From positions 1,178,001 to 1,242,000 of the forward strand of contig JANSWZ010000001.1 of the NCBI GenBank assembly GCA_024743215.1: a stretch of DNA of 64,000 bases. The letters are read 5' to 3'. The position numbers and the translations under genes were made by a program. Below, piece by piece: positions 42,437 through 53,207 of the stretch (the stretch's first letter is position 1; each line of letters starts with the position of its first letter). The notes below the pieces were generated by a model. That model was not told the DNA's origin and ran no database searches. It saw only the letters and a list, made by a program, of their open reading frames with translations. Source of the stretch: Alphaproteobacteria bacterium. Its GTDB lineage: Bacteria > Pseudomonadota > Alphaproteobacteria > Rhizobiales > GCA-2746425.

Positions 42437-45400
42437 TTAGCTGGCTTCAAGGTACTCTTCTGCAGTCTGCAAATCCACTGAAACCAGTTGCGATACACCA
42501 CGTTCGGCCATTGTTACGCCGAATAGGCGGTCCATGCGTGCCATTGTGATGGGATTATGGGTGACAATAACGAATCGTGTGTTTGTCTGCCGGCTCATTT
42601 CATCTACGAGAGAACAAAAGCGATCGACGTTTGCATCATCCAATGGTGCATCCACCTCATCCAGTACACATATCGGTGCCGGATTGGTCAAAAACACGGC
42701 AAATATGAGCGACATGGCCGTCAGCGCCTGCTCCCCTCCGGACAGCAGCGTCATGGTCTGAGGCTTCTTGCCCGGCGGCCTGGCAATGATTTCCAGCCCT
42801 GCCTGCAGTGGATCATCAGATTCGGTCAGCTTCAACTCGGCCTGACCGCCACCGAACAGGTGTGAGAACAAATGTTGGAAGTGACCGTTCACAACTTCAA
42901 AGGCAGCCAACAGGCGTTCGCGCCCCTCCCTGTTCAGGCTCTGAATTCCCAAGCGCAAGCGGCGAATGGCTTCTATCAGATCGTCCCGTTCGGCAATCAG
43001 GCCCTCTAATTGGGTTCCAACCTCGGTTGCTTCTTCCTCGGCGCGCAAATTTACGCCGCCAAGGCGCTCCCGTTCCGTTTTCAGACGCTCCAGCCGTTTG
43101 TCAATCGAATCAGCATCTGGAAGAACCGCATCGACCGCAAGGCCGGTTTTCTCTCTCAGTTGTGAAGGTTTGCACTCGATGACATCGTCAATACGCGCCT
43201 CAATATCGGCCAGACGCTGCTTTGCGGATTCACTGCGTTCTTCTGCACGCACCTGCGCTTCCCGGGCCTGACTTAATGCTGCCAGGGCGTCCTTGGCCAG
43301 GCGATCAGCGTCGCGCAACTCATTCTCTCCCACAGCACGCGCATCTGCAGTTTGCGCCCTTGTGGTCTCTGCCTTTTCAAATTGGGTCAGGAGTGATTGG
43401 CGGCGGTGCAAAAACGTGTCTGGCGCCTCATCCAGCGTAGTCTTTTCACGAATGTGATCATCCAGACGTTCCTGCAGGCTTGCTATTTGTTTTTCTGCGT
43501 CAGCCAATCGGCGCTGCCAGTTGGTGCGCTCGTTTACAATTGCCGTCAATCGTTGCCCTCGTAAGGCCGCCTCGCGCTCCTGTCCTTGTAACGCTGCGCG
43601 CGCCTCTGCAGCGATGCTGCGCGCCTCGGCGATTTTTACACGCAGTTCCCCAATCGGTGCATCCTGCGTTGTGGGGGTGGGCAATGCCTGCAATTGCTGG
43701 CTGGCTTCATCCAATTGTGTCTGCGCTTCCAGAATCGTGGCTTCAAGACGTTTTTGAGCTTCTTCCAATGCAGCCTTGCGATTGGAAATGCGGCCGCGCT
43801 GTTGCTCCGCTTTGATCAGAGCTTCCTGAGCCTGTGACTGCGCCTGCCGCACTTGCCTTAGCTTCTGGCGCAAAGACTGTTCCGTCTCTTCTGCATGGCG
43901 CAGTTGCGCAACAACCTCCTGCCAGGTCGTGTTCAAGCTCGCGACAATCCGTTCTGCATCGTCTGCGCCAGCTTCCAGTTCTGCAAGGCGGTTCTTGTTT
44001 TCAAGCCGCAGCGCAGCAGCGGATGGGGCTTCACTGGCCATGACAAACCCATCCCAGCGCCACAGATCACCTTCGCGGGAAACGAGCCTTTGTCCTGGTA
44101 TCAGCTGCTTTTGAAGGTTCTGTCCCGTTTCCTTGCTGACCAGACCTATTTGACTAAGTCTGCGATGCAAAAGCTTGGGCGCCTTGATGAACTGCAAAAG
44201 CGAAACTGCCCCATCCGGCAAGTCGGCATCGGGCACCGCATCACCACCGCCATCAAGTGCGCGCCAATGGGTTGGCGCATTGGCGTCGATGGGCACGTCA
44301 ATATCGTCACCGAGGGCAGCACCAAGGGCAGTTTCCAAGCCGGGCTCTACCGTCAGTGCGTCAACCAATGGCGGCCATAAATCGGCTTCATCAACCTGCA
44401 AAACGCGGGCAAGGGTTTTTGCTTCGGTCTGCAGAGCCCGTAAATCCTGTTCAGCCTGACGCAGCGGCTTGCGCGCCTCTGCATCCTGTTGACGCAGATT
44501 ACGCAGAACAGTTTCCGCCTCTTCCAAAGCGGCCTCCATGTCACCAACATCTTGCAGCCTGTCAGCAACTTGCTTCTGCAAATCTGCCAGAACCGTGTCT
44601 GACCCCAGTTGAGCTTCAATCTGCTCCAGTTCCTTGGCAACCGAGTGTTTCTGAGCCTTGTGCTGTGAGACCGATCGCTCGCCCTCTGACACAACGCGCT
44701 GCAGTTGATTGCGCTCTGCCAAATTGGCTGCCTGCAAGCGATTAAGCTCCGCCAGTTCCTGTTCCAGCGTCTGAAGGGTTGTCTCTCTGGATTCGAGATC
44801 AGCTTTCAGCACTTCGACCTGGCTGGACTGTTGATCCGTCGCTGTCTGAAGCGCTTCTTCTTCTTCGGCAAGTTTGGCCAGATTATCGTCATTGTCTTTT
44901 GTGAGTTGCTGTTCGCGGCCAAGGTCATGGCGCAATTGCTCAATTCTAGCGGCAAGTTCTGTCTGGCGGTTTTTTGACCGTGTTTCTTCCGCTTCCAGAG
45001 CGTTGCGCGCCACGTTCAAGGTTTGCAAAGCGGCACCTGCTTTCGCCTCAGCTTCCAGCAATTTTGGCATCTGATCGCGTAAGACGGCCTCGTTTCTGGC
45101 TGCGGCAGCCTGTGCCTGTGTCCGGCTGCCCATATCCAGAGTGACCGTTTTCAGCGCCTCGCTGGTGGTTTCGAGGGTTTTCCTGGCTTCAAGCCACTGC
45201 AGATAAAACAGTGTTGCCTCTGCCTTGCGAATATCGCCAGAAATATTTTTATAGCGACTGGCCTGCCGGGATTGTCGCTTAAGCCCATCCAACTGAGTTT
45301 GAATTTGTGTCAAAACATCTTCAAGCCGGTCGAGATTGGTTTCTGCCGCCCTGAGGCGCAGTTCTGCTTCGTGACGGCGCGAATAAAGGCCAGAAATGCC

Positions 45401-45904
45401 AGCTGCTTCTTCCAAAATAGCACGGCGGGCTGTCGGCTTTGCGCTGATCAACTCTCCAATCTGTCCCTGCCGGACCAGTGCTGGCGAGCGTGAACCGGTG
45501 GACGCGTCCGCAAACAGCAATTGCACATCACGTGCACGCACATCCTTGCCATTGATTTTGTAAGCAGACCCTGCCTCGCGCTCAATACGGCGCGTGACTT
45601 CCAAAATATCGGCATCATTGAATGCCGCCGGCGCCGTGCGGTCCGAGTTATCGACGAACAGAGTGACTTCTGCAGTGTTGCGGGATGGGCGGTTTAGCGA
45701 GCCGGAGAAGATGACATCGTCCATTCCGGAGGCACGCATATTTTTATACGAGCTTTCACCCATGACCCATCGCAAGGCTTCAACCAAATTGGATTTGCCA
45801 CATCCGTTTGGTCCGACGATGCCGGTCTGGCCATCCTTGATGAAAAACTCAATTGGATCGACGAAGGATTTGAAGCCCAGGATTCTGAGCTTGTTGAACA
45901 TCAT
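42437..45904 (-). CDS. smc: chromosome segregation ATPase SMC
   Basis: An 1155-residue chromosome-organising ATPase. The N-terminal half of the ABC head has FKSFVDPIEFFIKDGQTGIVGPNGCGKSNLVEALRWVMGE (Walker A, split here by position about 28-50). A long coiled coil is split by a hinge at about residues 500-620. The C-terminal head shows the ABC signature LLSGGEQALTAMSLIFAVF and Walker B PICVLDEVDAPLDDANV. It forms condensin with ScpA and ScpB. GGGGA lies 7 bases upstream. The next genes upstream (DsbA-like, dciA, mutY) form a conserved Rhizobiales neighbourhood. Confidence 0.96.
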   Translation of the reverse strand: MMFNKLRILGFKSFVDPIEFFIKDGQTGIVGPNGCGKSNLVEALRWVMGESSYKNMRASGMDDVIFSGSLNRPSRNTAEVTLFVDNSDRTAPAAFNDADILEVTRRIEREAGSAYKINGKDVRARDVQLLFADASTGSRSPALVRQGQIGELISAKPTARRAILEEAAGISGLYSRRHEAELRLRAAETNLDRLEDVLTQIQTQLDGLKRQSRQASRYKNISGDIRKAEATLFYLQWLEARKTLETTSEALKTVTLDMGSRTQAQAAAARNEAVLRDQMPKLLEAEAKAGAALQTLNVARNALEAEETRSKNRQTELAARIEQLRHDLGREQQLTKDNDDNLAKLAEEEEALQTATDQQSSQVEVLKADLESRETTLQTLEQELAELNRLQAANLAERNQLQRVVSEGERSVSQHKAQKHSVAKELEQIEAQLGSDTVLADLQKQVADRLQDVGDMEAALEEAETVLRNLRQQDAEARKPLRQAEQDLRALQTEAKTLARVLQVDEADLWPPLVDALTVEPGLETALGAALGDDIDVPIDANAPTHWRALDGGGDAVPDADLPDGAVSLLQFIKAPKLLHRRLSQIGLVSKETGQNLQKQLIPGQRLVSREGDLWRWDGFVMASEAPSAAALRLENKNRLAELEAGADDAERIVASLNTTWQEVVAQLRHAEETEQSLRQKLRQVRQAQSQAQEALIKAEQQRGRISNRKAALEEAQKRLEATILEAQTQLDEASQQLQALPTPTTQDAPIGELRVKIAEARSIAAEARAALQGQEREAALRGQRLTAIVNERTNWQRRLADAEKQIASLQERLDDHIREKTTLDEAPDTFLHRRQSLLTQFEKAETTRAQTADARAVGENELRDADRLAKDALAALSQAREAQVRAEERSESAKQRLADIEARIDDVIECKPSQLREKTGLAVDAVLPDADSIDKRLERLKTERERLGGVNLRAEEEATEVGTQLEGLIAERDDLIEAIRRLRLGIQSLNREGRERLLAAFEVVNGHFQHLFSHLFGGGQAELKLTESDDPLQAGLEIIARPPGKKPQTMTLLSGGEQALTAMSLIFAVFLTNPAPICVLDEVDAPLDDANVDRFCSLVDEMSRQTNTRFVIVTHNPITMARMDRLFGVTMAERGVSQLVSVDLQTAEEYLEAS

Positions 45905-45991
45905 ATCGCGGTCCCCACATTTGCGGGAATGAAGATGTTCAAAAATGTCCTGGAGGCGGGATTCTTATGGACAGGCCTTACAGATTTCAAA

Positions 45992-46014
45992 CGCGCGAGG
46001 CCCTGCCCCGCGCG
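45992..46014 (-). terminator. possible terminator after the DsbA-like gene
   Basis: On the minus strand a 10-bp GC-rich stem (CGCGCGGGGC / GCCTCGCGCG, one G-T pair) with a 3-base loop follows the DsbA-like gene stop by 20 bp. Only a TTT run follows, so termination may be weak. Confidence 0.45.
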
Positions 46015-46033
46015 CAGCAAATATGAGCAGGGT

Positions 46034-46678
46034 TTAGAGCAATGGCTCGATGACTGCGTCCATTTGTTCAATCGTCAAAGACCCTGTCTGGCGTTCACCG
46101 TTGATGAAGAAGGTTGGTGTTGATGCAACCTGAAACTCTTCTGCGGCCCGTTTTCTTACCCAGTTTACACCGTCAAGAACCTCTTGATTAGTCAAGCATT
46201 CCTTGAAGGTCTCCTGTGTAAAACCTAGCTGAAGCGCCATTTTTTGCAATTCTGCGACCACATTCTCGGCTCCGGCCCATTCGCGCTGGCGTTCGAAGAA
46301 TGCATCCACAACCTCAAAATAGGTGCCCTCTGGCGCGCAACGCGCCAACATGGCGACGGCCATGGCAACCGGATCAAGCGGGAACTCGCGGAAAACAAAC
46401 AGGACCTGCCCGGTGTCCACATACTTCTCTTTGAAAGGCTTGTATGTGTTGTTGTGGAAATTGGCACAATGGCCGCATGTCATGCTGGCATATTCAATGA
46501 CAGTCACTGCTGCATTGGCTTCACCCAGGGTCTTTTCGCCCATGGGTCCGGCAACCATCAGCTCTTCCACATCCACTGAAGATGACTGAGCGAAGGCAGA
46601 GCTGCCAAGAACCGGGGTCAAACCGCCAGCGGCCAACAGACCGGCACTGTGTTTCAACATAAGTCTGCGGGAAATCAT
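46034..46678 (-). CDS. DsbA-family thiol-disulfide oxidoreductase with Tat-type signal
   Basis: A 214-residue periplasmic thioredoxin-fold protein. The N-terminus MISRRLMLKHSAGLLAAGG has the twin-arginine pattern S-R-R-x-x-L-K, so export by Tat, folded, is likely rather than Sec; cleavage is expected near AFAQ. The catalytic C-x2-C is in YASMTCGHCANFH near residue 70, a cis-proline is in ASTPTFFINGERQTG near residue 190, and a helical insert lies between. This group of oxidases and isomerases is widespread in Rhizobiales next to smc and mutY. Its substrates are unknown. Confidence 0.9.
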   Translation of the reverse strand: MISRRLMLKHSAGLLAAGGLTPVLGSSAFAQSSSVDVEELMVAGPMGEKTLGEANAAVTVIEYASMTCGHCANFHNNTYKPFKEKYVDTGQVLFVFREFPLDPVAMAVAMLARCAPEGTYFEVVDAFFERQREWAGAENVVAELQKMALQLGFTQETFKECLTNQEVLDGVNWVRKRAAEEFQVASTPTFFINGERQTGSLTIEQMDAVIEPLL

Positions 46679-46816
46679 TGGGGCGTCTCCTTCGAACGGA
46701 AATTATCGGCAAACAATGCCTTGCTATCATGGTGTGGTGACACAAGGGGCAAAAGAAAGGCAAATGAAATTTTCGTTATGAAAACAATGTCTGCCGACCA
46801 CAGTCTGCACCGCAAT

Positions 46817-47341
46817 CTATTTACCCTTTTGGTCTCCCAGAATTGCTGCACCCAGGCGTTTGAGTGACAATTGGAGTTCTGATTCCGAAATATCGGTCAA
46901 ACGTGAATCCAACTCTGCGCTTTCCCGATCGGTCAAAGGGCGGGGTGGAGGCTGTTGTTTATTATCCGGTCGGGTGATTTTGCCCTGGACGATCCGAACA
47001 CGCCCAATGGCCTGATACCCAAGAAACTGGTTGATACGTTCAAGTACCTGAGGGACCTCGTGCTGAAAAAACAGAGCCTGAGAGGGCAGCACGCGGACTG
47101 TCAGAGTTGCCGTTGTCGCATCGGCCCCGCGCTGATCATGACGTTTGGGCCAGTGAATGGATTCAGGAAATGTGGCTTCCTCATAATCCGGGCCAACAAT
47201 ATCCGGCCACCATGACAGCAATGATGCGGAGCCAAAACCACGCCGGGCACATATCGGATCAAGCGTTGCGCCGATCAGATCGGCAAGCGGACGCACACCC
47301 TTTCGAGGCTTTCTTTTCGCAGATTTTCCGGTGTCATTGAC
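46817..47341 (-). CDS. DciA-family (DUF721) replicative helicase loader-like protein
   Basis: About 174 residues from MVNDTGKSAKRKPRKG. A TTG start 69 bases upstream would add residues overlapping the divergent mutY and is less likely. The DUF721 core is seen as LADLIGATLDPICARRGFGSASLLSWWPDIVG and LTVRVLPSQALFFQHEVPQVLERINQFLGY, with a KH-like fold. DciA proteins load the replicative helicase DnaB in bacteria lacking DnaC. A basic N-terminal tail and a charged C-terminal tail flank the core. It is divergent from mutY, with the DsbA-like gene downstream on the same strand. Confidence 0.85.
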   Translation of the reverse strand, partial: VNDTGKSAKRKPRKGVRPLADLIGATLDPICARRGFGSASLLSWWPDIVGPDYEEATFPESIHWPKRHDQRGADATTATLTVRVLPSQALFFQHEVPQVLERINQFLGYQAIGRVRIVQGKITRPDNKQQPPPRPLTDRESAELDSRLTDISESELQLSLKRLGAAILGDQKGK

Positions 47342-47380
47342 CATAGGCGCAGGATCAACGATATCTGCGATAACTGCAAT

Positions 47381-48487
47381 ATGTTCATGTGGATTTTCGT
47401 CTTGACCCAAACACTATCCCGATCAACCGCCCCACAATTGTTGGCGTGGTATGATCGGCATGCAAGGGACCTGCCGTGGCGAGTTCGCCCGGTTAGGGGG
47501 CAGCAATTGTCAGCAGATCCATATCGGGTCTGGCTATCGGAAATCATGTTGCAGCAAACGACCGTAACCGCCGTAAAACCCTACTACGAAAAGTTTTTGA
47601 GCCTTTGGCCCGATGTTGCTGATCTTGCATCTGCTGAAGACGAAGCCGTTATGGTGGCATGGGCGGGGCTTGGCTACTATTCGCGAGCCCGCAATCTGCT
47701 GAAATGCGCCCGCACAGTGGTGAGCGACTTCTCCGGGAAATTTCCGGAAACAGCGACTGAACTGCAAAAACTTCCCGGCATCGGCCCCTATACTGCGGCG
47801 GCCGTAGCAGCAATTGCGTTTCGGGATCCTGTCGCCGTGGTGGATGGCAATGTGGAGCGCGTGGTCACGCGACTACTGGCCATTGAACACCCCCTTCCCC
47901 AGGCAAAAGAACTGGTGCGCAGCGCTCTGCAGCCAATAATCCCGACGGAGCGCCCCGGCGATCTGGCACAAGCTTCCATGGATCTGGGTGCAACCCTTTG
48001 TTCTCCCAAGCGGCCCGCCTGCAGCCTGTGTCCACTACATGAGAATTGTCAGGCTTTTTCAGCTGGAACCCAGGAACGCTTTCCCGTGAAACTGCCGAAG
48101 GTCAAAAAACCAACACGCAAGGGTGCCGCTTTTGTGCTGATCCGGGATGATCAGCACATCTGGTTACAAAAACGCGGGCCAAGCGGCCTCCTGGCCGATA
48201 TGAGCGAAGTTCCCACGACGAGTTGGTCATCCCGCCAGGATGGAGAAACGTCGGTAAGTGCCGCACCATGCACAGCGGATTGGAAAAATGCAGGGCAAAT
48301 TCGACATACATTTACGCATTTTCATCTGGAGCTTTCTGTCTACAGCGCTGCAATGGCCTCAGGAACACATGATATTGCGGCTCAGATTGTGCCAAATACT
48401 GTCGGATGGTGGAGTGATTTGGAAAAGCTCAATGATGAAGCCTTGCCGAATTTGATGCGCAAAGTGATTGCCCGCGCGGTTCCGTGA
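47381..48487 (+). CDS. mutY: A/G-specific adenine glycosylase
   Basis: About 368 residues; the exact start is uncertain because ATGs at 47381 and 47387 and a TTG at 47402 all lack good ribosome-binding sites. MutY removes adenine opposite 8-oxoguanine. Seen are the catalytic glutamate region EIMLQQTTVTAVKPYYEKF, the helix-hairpin-helix LPGIGPYTAAAVAAIAF, the catalytic aspartate in VVDGNVERVVTRLL, and the [4Fe-4S] loop C-x6-C-x2-C-x5-C (CSPKRPACSLCPLHENC). The C-terminal NUDIX-like domain (AFVLIRDDQHIWLQKRG, FTHFHLELSVY) reads the 8-oxoguanine. Full length. Confidence 0.95.
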   Translation: MFMWIFVLTQTLSRSTAPQLLAWYDRHARDLPWRVRPVRGQQLSADPYRVWLSEIMLQQTTVTAVKPYYEKFLSLWPDVADLASAEDEAVMVAWAGLGYYSRARNLLKCARTVVSDFSGKFPETATELQKLPGIGPYTAAAVAAIAFRDPVAVVDGNVERVVTRLLAIEHPLPQAKELVRSALQPIIPTERPGDLAQASMDLGATLCSPKRPACSLCPLHENCQAFSAGTQERFPVKLPKVKKPTRKGAAFVLIRDDQHIWLQKRGPSGLLADMSEVPTTSWSSRQDGETSVSAAPCTADWKNAGQIRHTFTHFHLELSVYSAAMASGTHDIAAQIVPNTVGWWSDLEKLNDEALPNLMRKVIARAVP

Positions 48488-48495
48488 AAGCCCAC

Positions 48496-48521
48496 TGAAT
48501 TGCGAATTCCAATGCAATTCA
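48496..48521. repeat. inverted repeat downstream of mutY
   Basis: Perfect 8-bp arms TGAATTGC and GCAATTCA flank a 10-base spacer just after the mutY stop. There is no T-run, so it is not a classical terminator. It may be a weak transcription stop or an operator for the following MFS gene. Confidence 0.4.
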
Positions 48522-48580
48522 CCTTATGGTTGCTGCATTGATTGCTGGAAATAGGCGTGGAGCCTGTGTTACAGCGCGCT

Positions 48581-49834
48581 ATGTTCGGACAGATACGCCC
48601 CATATTAGCTTTGATACTTGGCAGCGCTTTTTTGATGGCTGCTGGCGGTATCAATGGTCTGATCCTGCCCCTACGCGGCACCGCAGAGGGATTTTCCGCG
48701 TTTTCACTGGGTATGCTGGGTACCGGCTGGGCGGTTGGCTATGTTCTGGGTTGTGTTCTGGTTCCCGGCGTTGTGGCGCGCGTGGGGCATATACGATCCT
48801 TTAGCGTCATGGCCGCCGTCGCCGTTATTTCAGTTTTACTGTCTTTGCTGATCATTCATCCGGGAGCCTGGATTCCGCTGCGCGCTTTGGCAGGATTCAG
48901 CTTTGCTGGAGGCGCCATGATTGTTGAAAGCTGGATCAGCGAGCGCACCGACCCTTCCTTCAGGGGCCGTGTTTTTGCGACCTATACCATGGTCAATCTG
49001 GCAGCGACCACTCTGGGGCAATTACTCCTGATCGTAGGCGATGCACGGGGATACTTTTTCTTTGTTCTGGCGGCGGTCTTTTATGCCTGTTCCCTTGTTC
49101 CCACGGCGCTTTCCACAACGGCAGCGCCGCAGCCGCTGGTGCAGCCAAAACTTGATCTGAAGAGTCTTTGGCTGAATTCGCCGATTGCTGTTGTCGCGGT
49201 TTTTCTTGTGGGGGTTTCCAACAGTTCATTCGGAACCCTGGCTGCAGTTTACGGCCAGCAAATCGGTCTTAACTTAACGGCAATTGCTTTTCTGGTCAGC
49301 ATTACCATTCTTGCCGGTGCTCTGTTTCAGCTTCCAGTCGGCTGGTTGTCTGACCGAACAGACAGACGCGCTGTGCTAATCGGACTTGCGGTAACCGCAG
49401 GTCTTGCTGATCTTTTCTTTTTGATCATGCAGCCACGCGACGTTAGTGTGGTTCTGATTGCAGCAGCCATTTTTGGTGCGATGATCTTTGCCATGTATCC
49501 TGTCATTGTGGCTCATGCCAATGATCATGCGGATAAGGATTCATTTCTGAAAATCAGCTCCGGCCTTCTGTTGGTGATGGGTGCGGGCAGCATCATAGGC
49601 CCACTCATTGGTGGTGGCATGATGGCCCTTCTTGGCCCGGATTATCTGTTTGCACCCACCTTGCTGGCACACGCGATTATGGCTGGCTTTGCAGCCTGGC
49701 GGATGACGAAACGTGCTGCTGTAGAGGATGAAAAAAAGGGCGATTTTGTATCCAGTTCAACGGTGCGTATGAACACGCCGGAAACAGCCACGCTGGATCC
49801 AAGAACAGACGAAGATCAAACGTCCCGACCCTGA
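48581..49834 (+). CDS. MFS transporter, YcaD-like
   Basis: About 417 residues from MFGQIRPILALI; the frame is open 39 bases further but without a ribosome-binding site, and GTG codons in between are alternatives. Twelve hydrophobic segments are visible. Between helices 2 and 3 lies GYVLGCVLVPGVVARVGHIRSF, and VESWISERTDPSFRGRVFATY follows helix 4, typical of the YcaD-like group of putative sugar or drug transporters. The C-terminal cytoplasmic tail is charged. The substrate is unknown. It overlaps the 3' end of the convergent AraC-type gene by 19 bp. Confidence 0.87.
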   Translation: MFGQIRPILALILGSAFLMAAGGINGLILPLRGTAEGFSAFSLGMLGTGWAVGYVLGCVLVPGVVARVGHIRSFSVMAAVAVISVLLSLLIIHPGAWIPLRALAGFSFAGGAMIVESWISERTDPSFRGRVFATYTMVNLAATTLGQLLLIVGDARGYFFFVLAAVFYACSLVPTALSTTAAPQPLVQPKLDLKSLWLNSPIAVVAVFLVGVSNSSFGTLAAVYGQQIGLNLTAIAFLVSITILAGALFQLPVGWLSDRTDRRAVLIGLAVTAGLADLFFLIMQPRDVSVVLIAAAIFGAMIFAMYPVIVAHANDHADKDSFLKISSGLLLVMGAGSIIGPLIGGGMMALLGPDYLFAPTLLAHAIMAGFAAWRMTKRAAVEDEKKGDFVSSSTVRMNTPETATLDPRTDEDQTSRP

Positions 49835-50622
49835 TGCTGCCTTTGTTGAGGCGGGGCGAAATACTTGCCGGGCGTATGCCCTGTGGCCTTTTTGAACATG
49901 GCGACAAATGCGCTGGGGCCCTCATAGCCCAATGCAAAGGCAACATCCCCTACCCTGGCCCCGTTGGACAATTGAGAGATGGCTTCCATCAAACGCGCCT
50001 GCGTAACCCATTTGCGCCAGGTGAGCCCGGTTTCTCGTTGAAAATGGCGTTCAAAACTTCTGACGCTTAAACCTGCATCAATTGAAAGAGAGGCCAGCTT
50101 GGGCGGCGTGGCAATGGAGGCAAGAACCTTGTCAGTCGCTCGCTTGAGTTTCGGGCTGGCTGGTTGCGGCAAATGCAGTGGCATGACGGGGACCATTCTC
50201 AACTCATCCACCATGATTGCAACAAGGTGAGAGGCGCTCCCCGCTTCGTCATATAGGCGTGGCAATGTCAGGAATGATAACAGGCACTCTCGCATGAGAG
50301 CCGTCATTTGAATCACAGTGACTTTTGACGGCAAGCCTTTGAAATGCTTGGGATCCAGATAGAGAAAACGCGCATGCGCATCTGTTACGGACATGACGGA
50401 ATGCTTGGCATGAGAGGGCATCCAGACCGCCCGTTCCGGAGGTACAATCCAGGTTCCGGCGGTAGACATAACCTTCAACGACCCCGAGATCGCGTAGATT
50501 AGCTGCCCGCGCCAATGGCTATGTGGCTCGTTCGTTGTGCCCTTTTCCCACTCACAAGCGTACCCGATCGCCGCTCGGGGCAAGTCGTGATCCGCTCGAA
50601 CAAATATGTCTGGATGCAACAT
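49816..50622 (-). CDS. AraC-family transcriptional regulator with N-terminal cupin (NimR-like)
   Basis: A 268-residue regulator. The N-terminal cupin part has EPHSHWRGQLIYAISGSLKV and the WIVPPERAVWMPSHAKHSV segment characteristic of NimR/YeaM-like proteins. The C-terminal helix-turn-helix pair is seen as LASLSIDAGLSVRSFERHFQRETGLTWRKW and VGDVAFALGYEGPSAFVAMFKKATGHTPGKY. NimR of E. coli controls an adjacent MFS exporter. Here MFS genes lie on both sides, the one at 50794 being divergent from it across 170 bp and thus the likelier target. Effector unknown. Confidence 0.9.
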   Translation of the reverse strand: MLHPDIFVRADHDLPRAAIGYACEWEKGTTNEPHSHWRGQLIYAISGSLKVMSTAGTWIVPPERAVWMPSHAKHSVMSVTDAHARFLYLDPKHFKGLPSKVTVIQMTALMRECLLSFLTLPRLYDEAGSASHLVAIMVDELRMVPVMPLHLPQPASPKLKRATDKVLASIATPPKLASLSIDAGLSVRSFERHFQRETGLTWRKWVTQARLMEAISQLSNGARVGDVAFALGYEGPSAFVAMFKKATGHTPGKYFAPPQQRQHQGRDV

Positions 50623-50793
50623 GATCAGCCTGACGTATTAGAGATATTTTTTGTCAAAATAGCGCTAACCCACCAATTCGGCAACGCGTTATAGGCAGAA
50701 GTATGAGCGGAAATGCTCGAAGCGCCAGTGCCGCATGTCAAATGAACTTCAACCTTCCAACGCGCCAGTTCATGCGCAGAGCCAAAACCATTT

Positions 50794-52062
50794 ATGACAC
50801 TGCCATTTGATCCCCACTATCCACCACCGCCAGCGGACCATGCAGCCGATGATGACAATTTTTATGCATCCTTTACGGGGCTGCGCAGTCCTTTTGTCTT
50901 GCTGGCGCTCATGTCGGCTGCAATGTGGCTGTCCTTTTCAAGCTGGTGGGTTCTGATCAAGAATTTTGCAGTAGATGGTGTTGGCATGACGGGTCGGGAG
51001 ATCGGTTTTCAGGAATCAATCCGGGAAATCCCCGGCTTTCTGGCTTTTCTGGCGATCTACGTGGTGTTCTATATCCGGGAGCAGTCATTCGCGATTTTTT
51101 CGTTGCTGCTGCTTGGGCTTGGCGTGGCTGCAACCGGCTACTTTCCAACGGTTCTGGGGCTTTACATAACCACTTTTGTTATGTCGATCGGATTTCACTA
51201 TTACGAGACCATGAACCAGTCGCTTGCACTACAGTGGCTGCCCATATCAAAAGCACCTCATTTAATGGGACGTCTGGTGGCGATCGGTGCTGGCGCGCAA
51301 TTGGCCGCCTACACAATCATTCTGGCCAGTTGGCAATTGTTTGATCTGTCTTTTGAGACCGCGTTCCTGATTGCAGGCGCGATCACGTTGGTCATCACCA
51401 TCGCCGCATGGCGTCTGTTCCCAACGTTCCCTCAAAAAACAGCACAGCAGAAGAAGATAATCCTGCGAAAACGCTATTGGCTGTATTACGCATTAACATT
51501 CATGAGCGGCGCAAGGCGGCAAATCTTCACCGTGTTCGCCAGCTTTATGATGGTCGAAAAATTCGGATATGAAGTTCACGCAGTGGCGGGCTTGTTTCTT
51601 GTTAATTGCCTGATAAATATGGCTTTCGCGGGATATGTTGGAAAACTCATCGGCATTGTCGGCGAAAGGCGTGCCCTGACATTTGAATATATCGGGCTGA
51701 TCGGTGTTTTCGTTACCTACGCCTTTGTAACGTCTGCCAATCTGGCTGCGGTGTTGTACGTCATCGACCATGCTTTCTTTGCATTCGCGATTGCCATCAA
51801 GACCTATTTTCAGAAGATCGCAGACCCTTCGGAAATCGCGCCCTCAGCTGGTGTCGCTTTCACCATAAATCACATTGCCGCCATCGGGATTCCAGCTTCG
51901 TTTGGATTGATCTGGCTCGTCTCACCAGCAACTGTTTTTCTGGCAGGCGCGGCCATGGCCGTTGTCTCGTTAATCTTATGCAGATTCATCCCGGATATGC
52001 CCCGTGCGGGCCATGAAACCGAATTATCGGGTCGAACAAAGAAATTTATGCCCGCAGAATAA
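50794..52062 (+). CDS. MFS transporter
   Basis: A 422-residue 12-helix permease. The N-terminal 30 residues are hydrophilic and proline-rich (HYPPPPADHAADDDN), then membrane helices begin at FVLLALMSAAMWLSFSSWW. A central cytoplasmic loop is QKTAQQKKIILRKRYW, and a histidine and acidic residues occur in helix 10 (YVIDHAFFAFAIAIKTYF). It does not match a named substrate group. It is divergent from the AraC/NimR-like regulator, which probably controls it, suggesting efflux of a small toxic or signalling compound. Confidence 0.86.
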   Translation: MTLPFDPHYPPPPADHAADDDNFYASFTGLRSPFVLLALMSAAMWLSFSSWWVLIKNFAVDGVGMTGREIGFQESIREIPGFLAFLAIYVVFYIREQSFAIFSLLLLGLGVAATGYFPTVLGLYITTFVMSIGFHYYETMNQSLALQWLPISKAPHLMGRLVAIGAGAQLAAYTIILASWQLFDLSFETAFLIAGAITLVITIAAWRLFPTFPQKTAQQKKIILRKRYWLYYALTFMSGARRQIFTVFASFMMVEKFGYEVHAVAGLFLVNCLINMAFAGYVGKLIGIVGERRALTFEYIGLIGVFVTYAFVTSANLAAVLYVIDHAFFAFAIAIKTYFQKIADPSEIAPSAGVAFTINHIAAIGIPASFGLIWLVSPATVFLAGAAMAVVSLILCRFIPDMPRAGHETELSGRTKKFMPAE

Positions 52063-52095
52063 ATTTCATAAAAATAAAATAAAAATATATTATTT

Positions 52096-53190
<1,095 letters not shown>

Positions 53191-53207
53191 TCATTTCTGC
53201 CGGTTTA

